DNA of 64,000 nt from Polytrichum commune (Eukaryota; Streptophyta; Polytrichopsida; Polytrichales; Polytrichaceae), in assembly GCA_950295325.1 (NCBI GenBank), contig OX485804.1:46376001-46440000 (forward strand), in the 5' to 3' direction. Positions within the stretch are counted from its first letter, which is position 1. Each line of letters starts with the position of its first letter. The translations under genes were made by a program, and so were the position numbers. Of the stretch, positions 25,061 through 38,054 are shown in pieces. The notes under the pieces were generated by a model. It saw nothing but the letters and a program-made list of their open reading frames with translations. It ran no database searches and was not told the DNA's origin.

Positions 25061-28000
25061 GAGCAGTGTTTAGCCAATGTATTTTGAAACCAAACCCATG
25101 GATATTGGTTGTTGTTTTCTACCTTGTTTGCTTCTTTCATTAACAATATATGTATGTGTGATATACTTGGATTAAAAGATTCAATGTTTGATCACGCAAA
25201 AAAGAATACTAATATTTTGTTGTACTTAGTATGTGAGCATATGGTATTTGGAGTCAGACGACCCAAGAATGAATGATGCACAAAGATTAGACAACCCATG
25301 AAGGAATTGTGCACGGGAATTAGACAACTCCTAACATGTGGATGTATTCTGTTGGAGCTAGGCAACTCTCAATGAATAATTGGATCAAGTTAGAAGTAGA
25401 CATTTCCAACTAGAATGATAGATGAATGAATCAAGTTGGAATCAAACAGTTGGAACTAAAGGATTGTGATTGAGTCAAAAGATAAGAAAGGACCAAACGG
25501 TGAAATGATTTGTGTGTATAGATAAGGAAGCTTGAGTCCACATTTAGCAAGACTTGAGACTTCTAAAAGAATATCTTAGATACTATTGATAAAGATGGAT
25601 AACACTAGGAATGCCTTTGGAGAGAGAGCTCATGAGAGGAGAGAGGATATTTTGTCTCTCTCTTATAGTTGGGTGGTTCGAGCTCATAGCAATCACAATC
25701 TTGTGATTAAGTTGTAAAGCTTTTCTATTGTAGAAGGTTTGAAAGTTCTCAATACTAGCCCATATGATGTTTGTTTTGCAATTGGACCATCACTACAAAA
25801 GGGTGCAATTGATTATGGAGTAAGGCGGGAGAGACCATACATGAGTAGTTGTCTAGGTCCGAGATGACCCTAAACTACCAGGTGATAGTGGAGAGGGACC
25901 CATTTCATTGATGGAGTGGTTGACGGTTCGATTCCCGTTGTGAAATCTTCTCTCTACTTCACAAGGAAAAAAATTAGGTAGGTAGGTAGGAAGCCAAGAG
26001 CCCACCCACCGCAAGGTAGGCAGTAAACCCCATCATGCATCAAGAGGATTCTTGAGCAAGATAAGGCCAACTGGCTCAAATTCACAACGGATTACCCGAC
26101 GTTGATTAGTTATTCATTTATTTATGAGTAGTCGTTTAGGCATATAGTTTTCAGGCAACGACTTCATGCTACCTTACTGCCAATTTTTGAGTTTCAATAT
26201 TTTACCCATCGTGAACTTGTATACATTGATTTACTATGTGTTACATTGGTAAAACTTTCATGGGTTGTACATTTACTCAGTATTTTTACAATGCTCGATG
26301 TATACTTCACTATATATACATTCGTATGTAAACAAACTTGGTTTGAAATGCATAGGCTGATATGACTGATGCCCTTCCTTTTTCAAATGAATCACTTTGC
26401 AAGCCTTGAAAAATCCACCAACATTGCTCAGATAATAATGTGATCATAGGTTCCATTACGAACTTTGATTCATGTGTAATATAGTTACATTGTGCAGCTT
26501 TATGGTCCATACTAGTACTTGCTGGTATTCGTGGATTTCTTACTTATATTGATACCAGAGAGAAGAAACGTTGACCATGTGATCAGCATGATTGGAATGC
26601 CCGTTCGACCCACCCTTGGTATTTATACCCTTAGGGCATAATACCAGTGGTGCAGGACTACTAACCCCTCTCGGGGTGGGCACTATAGTGACACACTATA
26701 CTAGTTCCTAGCTAGCCACTAGTGCCTCGAGGATACCGGACATGGAATCCCCCCAAAGGGCTTTGAGGTGCCCATACAACAAGGTCGAAGGACTTGAAAC
26801 CACTACCAATGGGAATTGAAACCCCTTGTTATATATACTAGGCTAGTATCTCTTTTCCAACCAAACCTCGGCGAGAGCGCGTTTTCTTTCTTGGTTTATG
26901 CATTGGCGTTGGCTTTGTTGGCCTTCTATCTCAAAAATAAAATAAAATCATATCACTATAAGGTAGAGGGTGCTAAAACCAACACCTTACTGAAAAAGCA
27001 ACACTTACATACTTCATGATCCGTTCTAACAATCATAATGGATGCAGGTGCGAATGTGTCCATAATAGGGCCACAAGCCTTTGATGTTGTTGGGAACCTT
27101 GTCTTGATTTCAAAGAAAATACTACTTGGTACATGAACCCTTATGCAATCATTCTTCTTGGTCAAACACATACATGTGGATGGTATATTACTAGGTTTGT
27201 AGTTGATAAGGGATATAAAAATAGTGGGTTAAGATGAGATTGGACTATGTGCTCAATATCATAAAGGGATCTTTATTTCGACCAAAAAATAGGATTTCTT
27301 TCTAATCGTGTCATGTGCCATTCCTACATTGGCTGAGAACCTCAATCCCATATGGGAACTACATTCCGGCACTCATAAAGATGAAATAGAGTGCCCTCTA
27401 CGTTATGTAAATTACTATGAATGATATGCTACTAATATGACTACATGTTTGCACCACAAGTTAACTTACATTGGTCTCTAATGGTAATTGGTAACATTTT
27501 GCATCGAGGCTATCATAGAAATGTACGTAAATTTACACGAGGGGATGTTGTGCCACGTGTCATGCCTCTCTCATGGGTCTCTCGTCCCCCCCCCCAAAAG
27601 AAATGGTAGCTAAAGCCCGTGAAATCTTATGTGGCATATCATTTGCCACATCACCATGTTAAGCAAAGTGGCAACATGTCACTTTGTGCTAAGTTATAAT
27701 TTACTCATATTGTTAAATCTCGAGGTTTAGCTCAAAATTGAGGCGATATTTCATATGTGCAAAAAAGAAGACTAATAAGTCTATTTCAAATTCACCACTA
27801 GATATGGACACATGCATGCTGTGCTAAACAATGGCTGGCATGGGTGGGCACTAAGTAGTGTTAGACCAATAAAGCTTTGTTTTGTTTTGCCTTGTTTTGT
27901 TTTGTTTTTGTTTTTGTTTTTTTAATAACGTTTGTGTATTTATAATGAAAATTCTACATTTTGTAATACCGACACGATATGAGTATTTGACATTATTGTT

Positions 28001-28587
28001 GTTTTCCTTGCCATTGGGTCTATGTATCATGCAAGAACCTTCATACATGGGTAGAATCACCCATGTATCAATAAAGTTTTAGAATGGTCATGACCCAAAT
28101 AACAAAGAGTCTCTCGCTTGGATATACATACCCATCATATATCAAAATTTGATTGGTATTGCAAGTTTGATGCCCATGGTAGGTTTCTTTGATTCCATTA
28201 TTGATGTTGATTATGGATACCATGCAGTCACATCAAAATTTAATCTTTTTTTTTGTGTTCTTTAAACCCGTTTGTTATCTAAGAGAATCCACACAATTGA
28301 GATTATAATGCATCAAGGCCATTGTAATGCCCACCGTACACAATCTTTATGTGAGGGAGGAGTGCCTCTCGGGGTCGTGCATTGTGAAATTTCTCAGGCT
28401 CCTACCCTCGCACAAGTGCCCTTAAATTCCACACAACGCTTCCTTCAACCCTCTAGACATATATACCACACCAACACTCGTGCCAACAACAATAATACGA
28501 AACTACAGTTTCAAAGTGGTGTTAGACACTTAACATGAAGGCAGACGTGCCTAATTTGGTTACTCATCTTGATCGGACACCTATATT
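25061..28587. other. No gene recognised; LINE-like tail at about 25970-26110
   Basis: AAGCCAAGAGCCCACCCACC followed by GGCTCAAATTCACAACGG resembles the 3' tail after the LINE at 59480-59600 (AGAGCCCACCTCC, GGGCTCAAATTCACGCCGG), so a LINE 3' end probably sits here. A (GGTA)n run lies at about 25977. Elsewhere I see only short unsupported frames. Confidence 0.4.
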
Positions 28588-28762
28588 TGAGTGGCACGTA
28601 GTTTGGTGTGGCTCTGATAACGAACACCCCAAAAACACATGTTTTAACGAAACAAGACTTCGTGATTCAAATATGACAACCATTCTAGACTCAACAATCA
28701 AATAACTATGTAGGGGGAGGGGGTATCCATATGACCATTTAACTAACTAGCACAAGAACCTT
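28588..28762 (-). repeat. Dispersed ~190-bp repeat, copy 2 (inverted)
   Basis: The reverse complement reads GTTAAATGGTCATATGG, then TGTTGAGTCTAGAATGGTTG and AGAGCCACACCAAACTACGT, and aligns with 3026-3215. Confidence 0.6.
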
Positions 28763-28939
28763 CACTTTGAAAACAAACAAAGATACCTCATACAAGCTCC
28801 GAATATTGTGAGGAAAGTGGCTACGCCCTCGATTTGGATTTGCTACCCATCTTGTACTATGCTAGAAGAGGCGGGGTTAAGCCGGAGAAGACTAACCATT
28901 TAAGACCCCATTTAGCCTATGGAAGGCTAACACTTGGTG

Positions 28940-29115
28940 TGACCAGTCGTACCTACCTACATACCTACATACCTACCTACCCACCTACCAACATTCTAGT
29001 ACGGACCTAGTACCACCGCGAGGGCTCAGGCACCAGAACTCCAGAGTAGTACCTACCTACCAACCAACCAGGGAAACGACCTACCCAGTAGCGACCTACC
29101 AGCCAGTAGGTGCCA
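28940..29115 (+). promoter_or_regulatory. Cluster of ACCTACC/ACCAACC motifs upstream of the SPL gene
   Basis: Repeated ACCTACC and ACCAACC motifs occur within about 170 bp, directly before the TATA box at 29186. ACCTACC and ACCAACC match the plant AC elements bound by R2R3-MYB factors. The run CCTACCTACCTACC may be simple-sequence expansion, so binding is a hypothesis. Confidence 0.45.
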
Positions 29116-29185
29116 CCTACTCCGGGGCGCCGTACAGGGGTAGCAGGGCAGAAACATCTGGACAGGCCCCACGCGGTACGAGGCA

Positions 29186-29193
29186 TATAAAAG
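29186..29193 (+). promoter_or_regulatory. TATA box, probable SPL promoter
   Basis: TATAAAAG sits in a GC-rich stretch after about 28 kb of AT-rich repeats, with transcription expected to begin near 29215-29225. The next intact gene downstream on this strand is the SPL gene, whose coding start is about 1.6 kb away. Confidence 0.5.
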
Positions 29194-29214
29194 GGGGCCG
29201 GCGTCTTCCGGCAC

Positions 29215-30788
29215 TTTCTACGGTGGTTTCGTGGCGCAGGTCGAACTTCCTTTACTTACCCGCGGCTGCTGCTGCATAATACAGGGGCGTTGCTCGAGTT
29301 GATCGTAGCCTGCTTGGGTAGCATGCGCCGCAGTTCGATCTAAGCGAGCCTCACTCGCCTAAACAATCACCACCACAGCCGCACGTGCTGGCAACATCAT
29401 TCTGCCATCCGTGTGGGGAAGGGCCGGAAGGGAAGGGAAGGGTGAGCTGGCCGTGCGAACGGTGGGACGTAGTGGCAGATTTGTGACAACTGGGAGGGTT
29501 TGATGGTGTCTGCAGGTAGATGAGGAGGAGCGAAGAAGCGGGGATAACTTTAACTTGGTAGTTGTCTTCGGTTTGGAATGTAGGGGAGGCTCAATCGCCG
29601 TGAGGAGGGGGGTGGAAGTGGTGGTGATTACGACGAGGGTTTGATGGTGGACATCAGGTCGGATGTGAAGCTCATCATCTCGCCGCGGGAGTTTGGAGTG
29701 TAGGAAAGACGTGGCAGTACGGTGGGAAGGCAAGGAACAAACAGGAGGCGGATGTTGTGATGATGCGGGGTGGATGGTTAACAGACAGGGAATGCAGGAA
29801 ACGTCGTCCCGTGATTATGAGTGGATGAGGAGGAGGAGGGCGACGACGGAGGGAGGGAAAGAAGAGAAGTGGGCAGTCGGATGTGGTGTGTGATTGGTTG
29901 GGAGGGTTTGGTTGGTGGACACTCGGAGGAGGTGCGTGCAGGGCCTCAGGTTTGGGTGGATGCGTAGGGACACGAAATCCTTGTAGAGATGTAGGTAGCG
30001 CGGGAGGCCTGGAGATGGAAAGTAAGCAGGTCAGCTCTTTCGTCCATTTGCACATCCCTCGGTGAATTGAGCCTTTGCAGTAGTAGAATTGGCAGTCGGC
30101 ATGTGCGTTGTGGAAGTTTGCGAGGTGCAGAAATGGAGAAGTTTAGGACAGTAGCGACACGTGATGGTTCAATCTCAGTGTTGTTAACGGGAGATAACGT
30201 TGCTGAAATAGGTCTTGAGGAACCTTTCAATAGTATCTGCTTGCTGACCTGGGGACATCTCCGGAGCTGCTAACTCTTCAGCTCTTTCTTCTAGATTAAC
30301 TCCGTAAGGGCTCCACCTGGGAAAATGAAAAGAGGGAGGTCAGTGGGGCTTCGATCGGAGGAGCTGTGAACTTGCGGTCGAAGTTGCATGCAGTCTGCAG
30401 TAATTGAGCTGTTTCAGGTCTCGACGACCACGGTTACCTTGCTCTGGTAAGTTGGCTTATGGAGAGAATTTTAGCGGCATAAGTTTTGACGTGCGTCGTT
30501 CGTCCCGTGGCCGAGTTGGTGTGACAAGAAAAGGATGTCGATTTCTTCTGTCTTTAAGACTGTTTCATTTGAACACGTTGATTGCCAGCCCAAAAGCAGC
30601 TGTCCAAGTTAATGAAGGCAAACGTAGGATGACTCCTCCGCTTCATGTCCTGAAGGTATGCAGAAGGTGTTTTCAGGTCTCAAACGGCTAAGCTCAGAGT
30701 ATGCGACTCCTAGAGACCACTCTCAGTTGTGGCGGCCTTCATAGTAGGACTCGCGTCAAAGTTGCAGCCGTTTCACGTGATTCCTTGA
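29215..30788 (+). other. Probable long GC-rich 5' leader (and leader intron) of the SPL gene
   Basis: The sequence is GC-rich and CpG-rich, unlike anything else in the window except part of the element at 51-53 kb. Frames on both strands (for example 29359-29733 and 29675-30055 on minus) encode low-complexity Pro/Ser/His-rich peptides and look like by-products of base composition. Similar words recur (GAGGGTTTGATGGTG near 29496 and 29636; TTTGGARTGTAGG near 29573 and 29692), suggesting a partial internal duplication. Several upstream ATGs are present, so translation could be restrained by upstream frames. Confidence 0.45.
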
Positions 30789-33700
30789 ATGGAGCGTGAT
30801 TCGGGACAGATTAGTGTGGACAGCACTCCCTTCCAACAGCACCAGTTCTTTCCTGGAGGTAAATGCTTTGCTCGATTTTACTCGGAAACGATATGGGCTC
30901 TCACCTTATGGGTTCAGTTGACACATCACTTGATCTGCATCTCGGCAAAGGGTAGAGATAATGATGTCATCTTCAGATCAAAATACCAGTTTTAGGTCAT
31001 GTAAACATCTTTATTTTCATGTCAAGACGGGTGTTGGTGGAATTGGTCAGGTATCTATTGGGAATGCACAGATGATTGTTCGAATTTTGCATTCCTTGAA
31101 GAATTTTCGTGAATTTGGTAACAGTGCCATGAGTAGCTTGTGCTCTCCAGTACCTAACTTAGCTACTTTTTCTTGAAGGAGGAGGGACTCAGCTGCTACA
31201 CCCAAGTGGTCGGAGCCTGTCTGGTGTTGACCAGGGTGACTCACCTTGGTTGGCTGGGGCAAATTGGAGGTCCAGTGGTTCACAGCATGGAGAGTGTTCT
31301 TCAAGAAGAGATGAATGGCGCACAAAATCATGGGACTGGGATAGTGTGGCATTCACAGCTCAGAGAGCTAATGGACCAACAGGAGCAACAGGAGGGCCAG
31401 GTTGGGACATGCCAAGGACGGGTGTAAATGGTGATTACAGGAAGGATTCTGAAGTAAATTTTAGGGGAACAGGCACTCCTGAAGCGAATCATCAAGTCAT
31501 TCAGATAGATGATGATGATGAAACTGAGCTGCGGGGTCAAACGTTTTTTGGAAGAGAGACTCCCTCTCCTCCATTAAATGAAGCAAACCCTTATAATAGG
31601 GGAGATGACTCTCCTGAGGATGATGGTCCTTTGAGCTTGAAATTAGGGGGGAATGTCTATGAATACCTTGAAGACAATGGTGTACGAAATGGAAAACATG
31701 GTCGGTCGTCTTCTCCCCAATCTCAACTGCCCACTTGTCAAGTGGATGGTTGCACTGCAGATCTTAGTAAAGCGAAGGATTATCACAGGCGTCATAAGGT
31801 GTGCGAGATGCATTCTAAAGCAGGAAAGGTGCTGGTTGGACGGGTCATGCAGCGCTTTTGCCAGCAGTGTAGCAGGTATTTCCCTGCTCCTGCATGTATG
31901 CCCAGTGGTCATTTTAGTAGATGCTGCAAATATGCAATGTGCATGTATTTCACCAGAAAAATTTGAGGGTTAAATAAGTGAAGTGCTGTATGGCACGTAA
32001 ATCTGATATGCAAGTATATCTGATTTGTCAGATTCAAATTTGTAGGTCACTGAGTACTCTCCATGTGTCCATGATTAGTTTTCTACTTGGAATGGACTCT
32101 ATCGCAGAAGAATATCTATCACCCTGCAATTTATATCCAGCTTCGTGTCATTTTGAAAGTGGTGTAGATGAATCTAATTATGTCTTGTTCACAGTTGTCC
32201 TTTAGCATTGCTAATTTGTTTTATCAAATTGGTGTGCTCTGGTAATAAGTATCAGGGAATGAAGTGGAAACGTTAGTTTGTTCTGGAAGGACGTTGAATA
32301 TTCAGGACTGGATTTAGGAGTTGCCTGTTTGTGATTTATGATCGCATGTTGATGAGATAGCCACAATGTGATGGTTGGGTTGTATCTTGTCCAAACCATG
32401 CCTTCTGAAGCTGAGGGTCCGGACACAGAATAAATCTTAAATGGTTCTTTGCCCTCAATTTTTGTGGGTTTGATTTCATGGCACAGTGTACAACCTACAT
32501 CGGTAGGCTCATTAGAGGGTTGGGCATCCTGTGTTGAGATTTAGATCCATGCTTTATCTGCAGGTTTCATCCCTTGGATCAATTTGATGAAGGAAAACGA
32601 AGCTGTCGAAGACGCCTTGCGGGGCACAACAAGCGAAGGAGGAAAACTCAACCTGATCCTGCAGTTTCCCAAGCTTTCATGATGGCTGAGGGTCAAGCAA
32701 ATGGCAAAAGCTCAGATATTTTGACTCTCTTGAGTGTTCTTTCAAAAATCCAAGGTCTTGGGATGTACCCTCTTGAACAAATGGCAGCCTACTTGAAGCT
32801 GACTGAAATTTTTCCATTTTGTGGTACTGCTAGTGTAGATTTGAAGTAATTTCTTGATGTGTTAGGAAAGATGTGAGTGATGTGATATTTCTGCCCTATG
32901 ATGTGAGAGCATAATAAGATTCTTATTCAAATGGCATCTATGTTGACAGTTTCTCAAGCTGGAATCCTCAGGGTTTTTGTTTTATAAACAGGTCCCTTGG
33001 AGCGGACTAATAATGCAGCAAGTGATCAGGATATTCTTTTGCGATGTCTGAGACAAGCTGGCTGTCTTCCCACCAATGGACTGGAGGACCTTAATAGAGT
33101 TGCACCTTCGTGGAGTCAGTTATTGCGCAATTCTGATCTTGTAACATCACAAGTGGATCCTAGCCTTTTAATACCACAATCAAGTGGACTCAACGCCCTA
33201 CTATCTCCAGCCCAGCAGGAAGCTTACTCATTATTGCTTCAGAATAATTTGAAGCAGGTGGCCAGGGTAGCAGAGGAGAATCTTATGTCTCGTGTGGGGA
33301 TGAATGGCTTGTCGGGAACAATGCCCTATGGGTTGTCATTGGCGGAGGCATCAATAAACCAGGCAGGTTCTTTCCAAAGACATGATGAACAAGCATCTAT
33401 TGCACGTGGCATGCCACATTCACCTCCGATAAGATTACCTGGAGCTATAGATCCGGCACAATTGCTTGCAAGTGTAGCCCTCACCATGCAGCAGAACAAT
33501 CAGGTAGCTTGCCAAGGCAGTCACTATTCTGCAAATGGACACAGTATGTCAGCACCCTTGCACAATGTAACCCCTCCTTATTCATCAGTTGAAACAAGAG
33601 ATTTTATCAATGAGAGGCTGGATAAAAATCAGGAGAGGGACACAAGCTCTGGTTCTCAAGTGGATAGACAAGCACCGTGGTTAACAAATGCCGCATCAAA

Positions 33701-36700
33701 TTCCCATAAGAGACTCTTTTCAGAGACTCAGCATGCTCTGCAACGACCTTCAATAGACTTACAACGCCCTCCGTCACAGCAAGGAAGCGACTCCTCCCAA
33801 TCTGGTTCACCTTCAGGTCAACAGTCACCTGGGACGCCAGAGGCAATATGGGAGGTAGGTTTATCTATGACTTGTATCTTGTTCATCACTAAATGAGGGT
33901 ATGTGTCTCTTGTACCACAAGTTGAGGGTTCTTGACTAATGTAGTGGTTTAACACGATTGATTAATGTGTGGACTCTTGTGTAATTTTCAACAGAATCGC
34001 AATAGCCGTATATCTATCAAGCTTTTTGACAAACATCCTGGGCAGTTTCCAGAAGGGCTCCGCACTCAGGTATTGAATTTAGTTTGTTAGATGCTTCTGA
34101 CTTGATCTTAGTGGATCGTGTTTTTCATCATGTTCTGTATTGAAACCCCACTGACTCCAGCAAAATTGAATTGGAAGTAAGGAGCAGGGGGTAGGGTGGA
34201 CTCGAGCATTCTTATTATTCTGGTCTGGATGTAAAGCAGGATTCTTTTTGAAGCTGCACATTATAAGTGCCATCTTTTCCTCTTATCAATCATGTCTTTT
34301 TAAAGTTTGAGTCTACATCTCTGCTTTCAGATCGACAAGTGGCTATCACACCGGCCTTCAGATATGGAGAGCTATATTCGTCCAGGCTGTATCATCTTAA
34401 CAGTTTTCCTGTCAATGCCTGAATCTGCATGGGTTGAGGTGTGTCTTGTGCAGCTTACTAAACATTACTCATCTGTGGATATAGTTGATCTATTGAAAAA
34501 TTTCAGCTGCTTCCGATACAGATACTTTTTTAATTTCAACAATGTTTGTGCTGCATGATTAGTGTGAACTACAGGAAGCTTGTCTTGATGGTAGGTGTGA
34601 AGTGGCTCCTTATCAGTGTAAGGCTCACAGCCATTTTTAACTTTAGTAGTGTGCCTCAGTTGGTTGAGGATTTGTCAGGAAGCTTAAAGCGACTTTTGAT
34701 CAGCAGCAGTTGTGACTTTTGGTGCACTGGTCGCATCCTAGTGCAAGTGGAGCAGCAGTCAGTTTTAATCAATGACGGTGAGTTAAGGTGGCTGTTTGCC
34801 AAGATGATATTCTTGAAGAATGTGTCTCTTTATGGCATGTGTTAGCCTCTTATCACCCTCTATAAATTGCTAAAAATAAATGACGTTATAATCTAGAGGA
34901 GCCTCTCATGACTTCTGGTTGTGTTTTGCAGGCCAAATTATTGGGTGCAGGGTGTCTGACCCCTTGAGTAGTCCATATATTCAGTCTGTACGACCTCTTG
35001 CAGTTATTTCTGGTCAACAAACTAGCCTTGTTGTGACAGGCTTGAATCTCACTAAAACGGGCACAAGGTATGTCTGTGTTGTCCATGTACATTCTCATAT
35101 GTATGTCTGTCCTTCTATTATTATGTTTGTGAAAGCTATATATTTAGGTTATGTTTTTTCATGTTGTGTTAATATACATTTTTCTTGAAATGTTGTCTCT
35201 CTTTTTCCTTGCTCTCTCTGTTCTTAGGGGCTGCCAGTTGAGCATGTTTCTCGGGTGTGGGCACATTTCAGGTTGCTATGTGCGTTCAAAGGAAAGTATC
35301 TATCAGAAGAGGTTTTTGAGCATTATGAGACAGATGATGAAGAGGTGGCTTCAGGAGGTGTATCTGATGCAGAGGAAGCTGCAGTGCCTAGTAATAGTTT
35401 GCCTAGTAGTAGTAGAAGACAAGAAGAAACTGTCGTAACAATTGCTGTTAGTAGCAATTCTGTACCAAATGCAGCTGATGACCAGACAGGGGTTGCTGCT
35501 CATCTCCCAGGAGGAGAGCCAACCATTGTAGACGAGGCAGAGGTTTCTGGTGAAGTTTCTACGACTATTGATCGCATATATGATGAGGATGTAAATCCTC
35601 GAATTCAAGCTGTGGTGCAGGTCAATGGGACTTTTTGCATCTCTGGAATGTCATCCAGCAGCTTTGGTCGATGTTTTATTGAGGTGAATTTAATGTTGTC
35701 CCTTTATTTGCACAGTACATTAAAAGGTTTCTATTCATTTGTCAATGATGTATTGCAGTTGCTACTGACAGCTCCTGGCCAAAGTAAGAAAGTGTAATAT
35801 ATCAACATCAGTAGGTAGCTTTACTGGCTTTGTCTACATTTCATTGTATCTGCAACTGCTTGATTTGTACATGGATTAGGTTCTCTGAAATCTAACATGT
35901 ACTTAGATTCTGTATGCCAGACATGTGCACGTTATACTGTTTAAGAAGTGTCACAATTATTGTACATAATGAAAACAATATCCTTGTCAGTGGCTGGCTA
36001 TTGACCATGATGGTCTGGTAGATTCCTTTCTTCAGCAGCTCATTTATGGGACTGCAATCTTCTGGGGAATGTAGGTGGACCAGGACACTTTGGAAGGCAA
36101 CTGGAAGCCAATAATTGTCGCAGATGGTCCAATATGTGCTGAGGTTCGTAGTCTTGAACATGAAATTGAAGCAGCTGCTCATAAGGCAGGCGAGGCGGCT
36201 AAACAACAGGGACTTCAGCTCTCAGCTGTTCACTGTTGCATGGAATTGGCCCGGTTGGTTGAGGAGGAAGAAGTTGCTTGCTTTCTCCATGAACTTGGGT
36301 GGTTCTTTCAAAGGAGTTATGTGCAGTATTGTGATGGTTCTTCCCGTGCATCTCAGGTACTCATTTGTCTCTCTTGAAGGATACAGTTCAGTTTTTACAG
36401 TTTATTTTTGCAGGGTGCTTCTTTCTATTGTTCCACAATGTTACAGCATGAAGTCATGCTCTTTGAATGAGTGAGAAGTGTTACTTTAAGTGTCTCTGGC
36501 AACACTATATGGGCTAATGGGCTTATGGCGAGGTATCAAAAACATGTAAGCAACATGGCGAGCTCTACTCTTGGAGTATATGTAGTGGGGCCAGTTTGTT
36601 GATTTCATTTACCAATTTTTTTGGAACTTTGAAACAAAAGGAGTACTGGCACAGCAATATCCAGAAGATATTTGTGCTTAATTTTGGACACTGTCAGGGC

Positions 36701-38054
36701 TATTCATTTCTGGTGAAGTGCATTTGCAGGTCTCTTCACTGCGATTGAAACAGCTGCTAGTGTATTCAGTAGAACGTAATTGGTGTGCCGTAGTCACAAA
36801 GCTGCTGGACATTGCCTTTGGAAATGAAGACTTTGATGCGGCATTTATAGAGTTTTCTGCTGCACTGCAAGAAGAAGTGAGCTTACTACATCGTGCTGTT
36901 CGGAAGAAGTGTCGCCCAATGGTTGAACTCCTACTTTCCTACGTGCCTTCATTCTTGTCAGGAAATAATGACACAAACAGCAGGAGCTTCAAGCAGAAGC
37001 TCGAGTTCAAGGTGAAGTGGGGGTCTATATTCAAGCCAGATATGCGTGGACCAGCAGGATTAACTCCTCTTCATATTGCTGCCACCATAAAAGATGCAGA
37101 ACACATTGTTGATGCTTTGACGAGCGACCCTTGTCAAGTGAGTAAAATTTCACTTGCATGTCTGCTGTTGTGTTTCAATGATTGACATACTAGTTTGCTG
37201 TGTACTGTTGATCACTTAGGTGGAAATTGAGGGTAAATAGATAAATACGATGTTAAAGCAGACATCAGAGTTGAGTTCTAGATCTCAGATTCGCCCAGGG
37301 AGTGTACTCCTGTTATCATGAATTATCTTTGATGGGTTGCATGTAAGCAACCACATTGTGGTAATTCAACAATTGAGATCTTTGGCCAAAGTGATTCAGA
37401 ATAAGATTTATAATCTGCAAATTACTTTAGGAGCTTCATCGAAGTTTGGGAGAGACATACCTCATTCAAGTCAATCAGTTATCTTACTCAATGATTATTT
37501 GAAATTGCTCGAGAGATGCACTCCTGGTGTTTCCTCTGATAATTGTGTCCTTCCATTACTGATAGCAAAGTATATTTCAGGTTGGTTTGCGCGCCTGGTT
37601 AACAGTGCAGGACGATTCTGGAGAGACACCTCTGAGCTGTGCTCTGGTGGGGGGTAATAAAAAAGCTGTACAACTTGTGAGAGCAAAGCTTGCTCATCTT
37701 GAAAATCCTGACAGTACAACCATACGTATCATTCCTGACGCACATTGGGATCAGCATTTGAGGGGCGACTCGCTTGTGCAGTTGGAGTTGCCAGTATGGA
37801 GAACATCAGCAATAATGGAGGCTTCTGAGCCTCCCAGGGACTTTGAGCCAGTGAATTGCAGGGATGTGGACTTTTTGAGGTTGCCTCCACATGTCGGTGG
37901 TGTAAAGGGTGCTATATACAGGCCATTCTTAGTGAGCATCATGTCGATTGCTTGCATATGTGTGTGTGTCTGTTTGCTCCTGAAGAGTCCACCGCATCTA
38001 GAGTATGTGGTATCCCCTTTCAGTTGGGAGCTTTTGGAGCAAGGATTCCAATAA
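30789..38054 (+). CDS. SPL1/SPL12-type SBP-box transcription factor, 12 coding exons, 1277 aa
   Basis: A plant-specific SBP-box transcription factor that binds GTAC-core DNA. Exons: 30789-30858, 31179-31875, 32564-32754, 32992-33854, 33995-34069, 34331-34438, 34660-34777, 34932-35067, 35272-35683, 36075-36356, 36730-37137, 37581-38054. All introns are GT-AG, all phases agree, and the total divides by three. The SBP domain (about residues 210-285) starts CQVDGC and includes [14 protein letters not shown] and the basic signal [17 protein letters not shown]; an intron splits it after RFCQQCS, the usual place in this family. Ankyrin-like repeats follow (GLTPLHIAA, then [10 protein letters not shown], about residues 1020-1160), then one membrane segment (about 1236-1254) and a [12 protein letters not shown]-like tail, all diagnostic of the long SPL1/12/14 clade. 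That clade usually lacks the miR156 site, and I saw none. The first exon is inferred from an ATG, a GTAAAT donor and matching phase; the rest is strong. Confidence 0.9.

Noticed and set aside
29359-30055. Two Pro/Ser/His-rich minus-strand frames
   Set aside because: They mirror the G-rich SPL leader on the plus strand, lack motifs and overlap each other in different frames.
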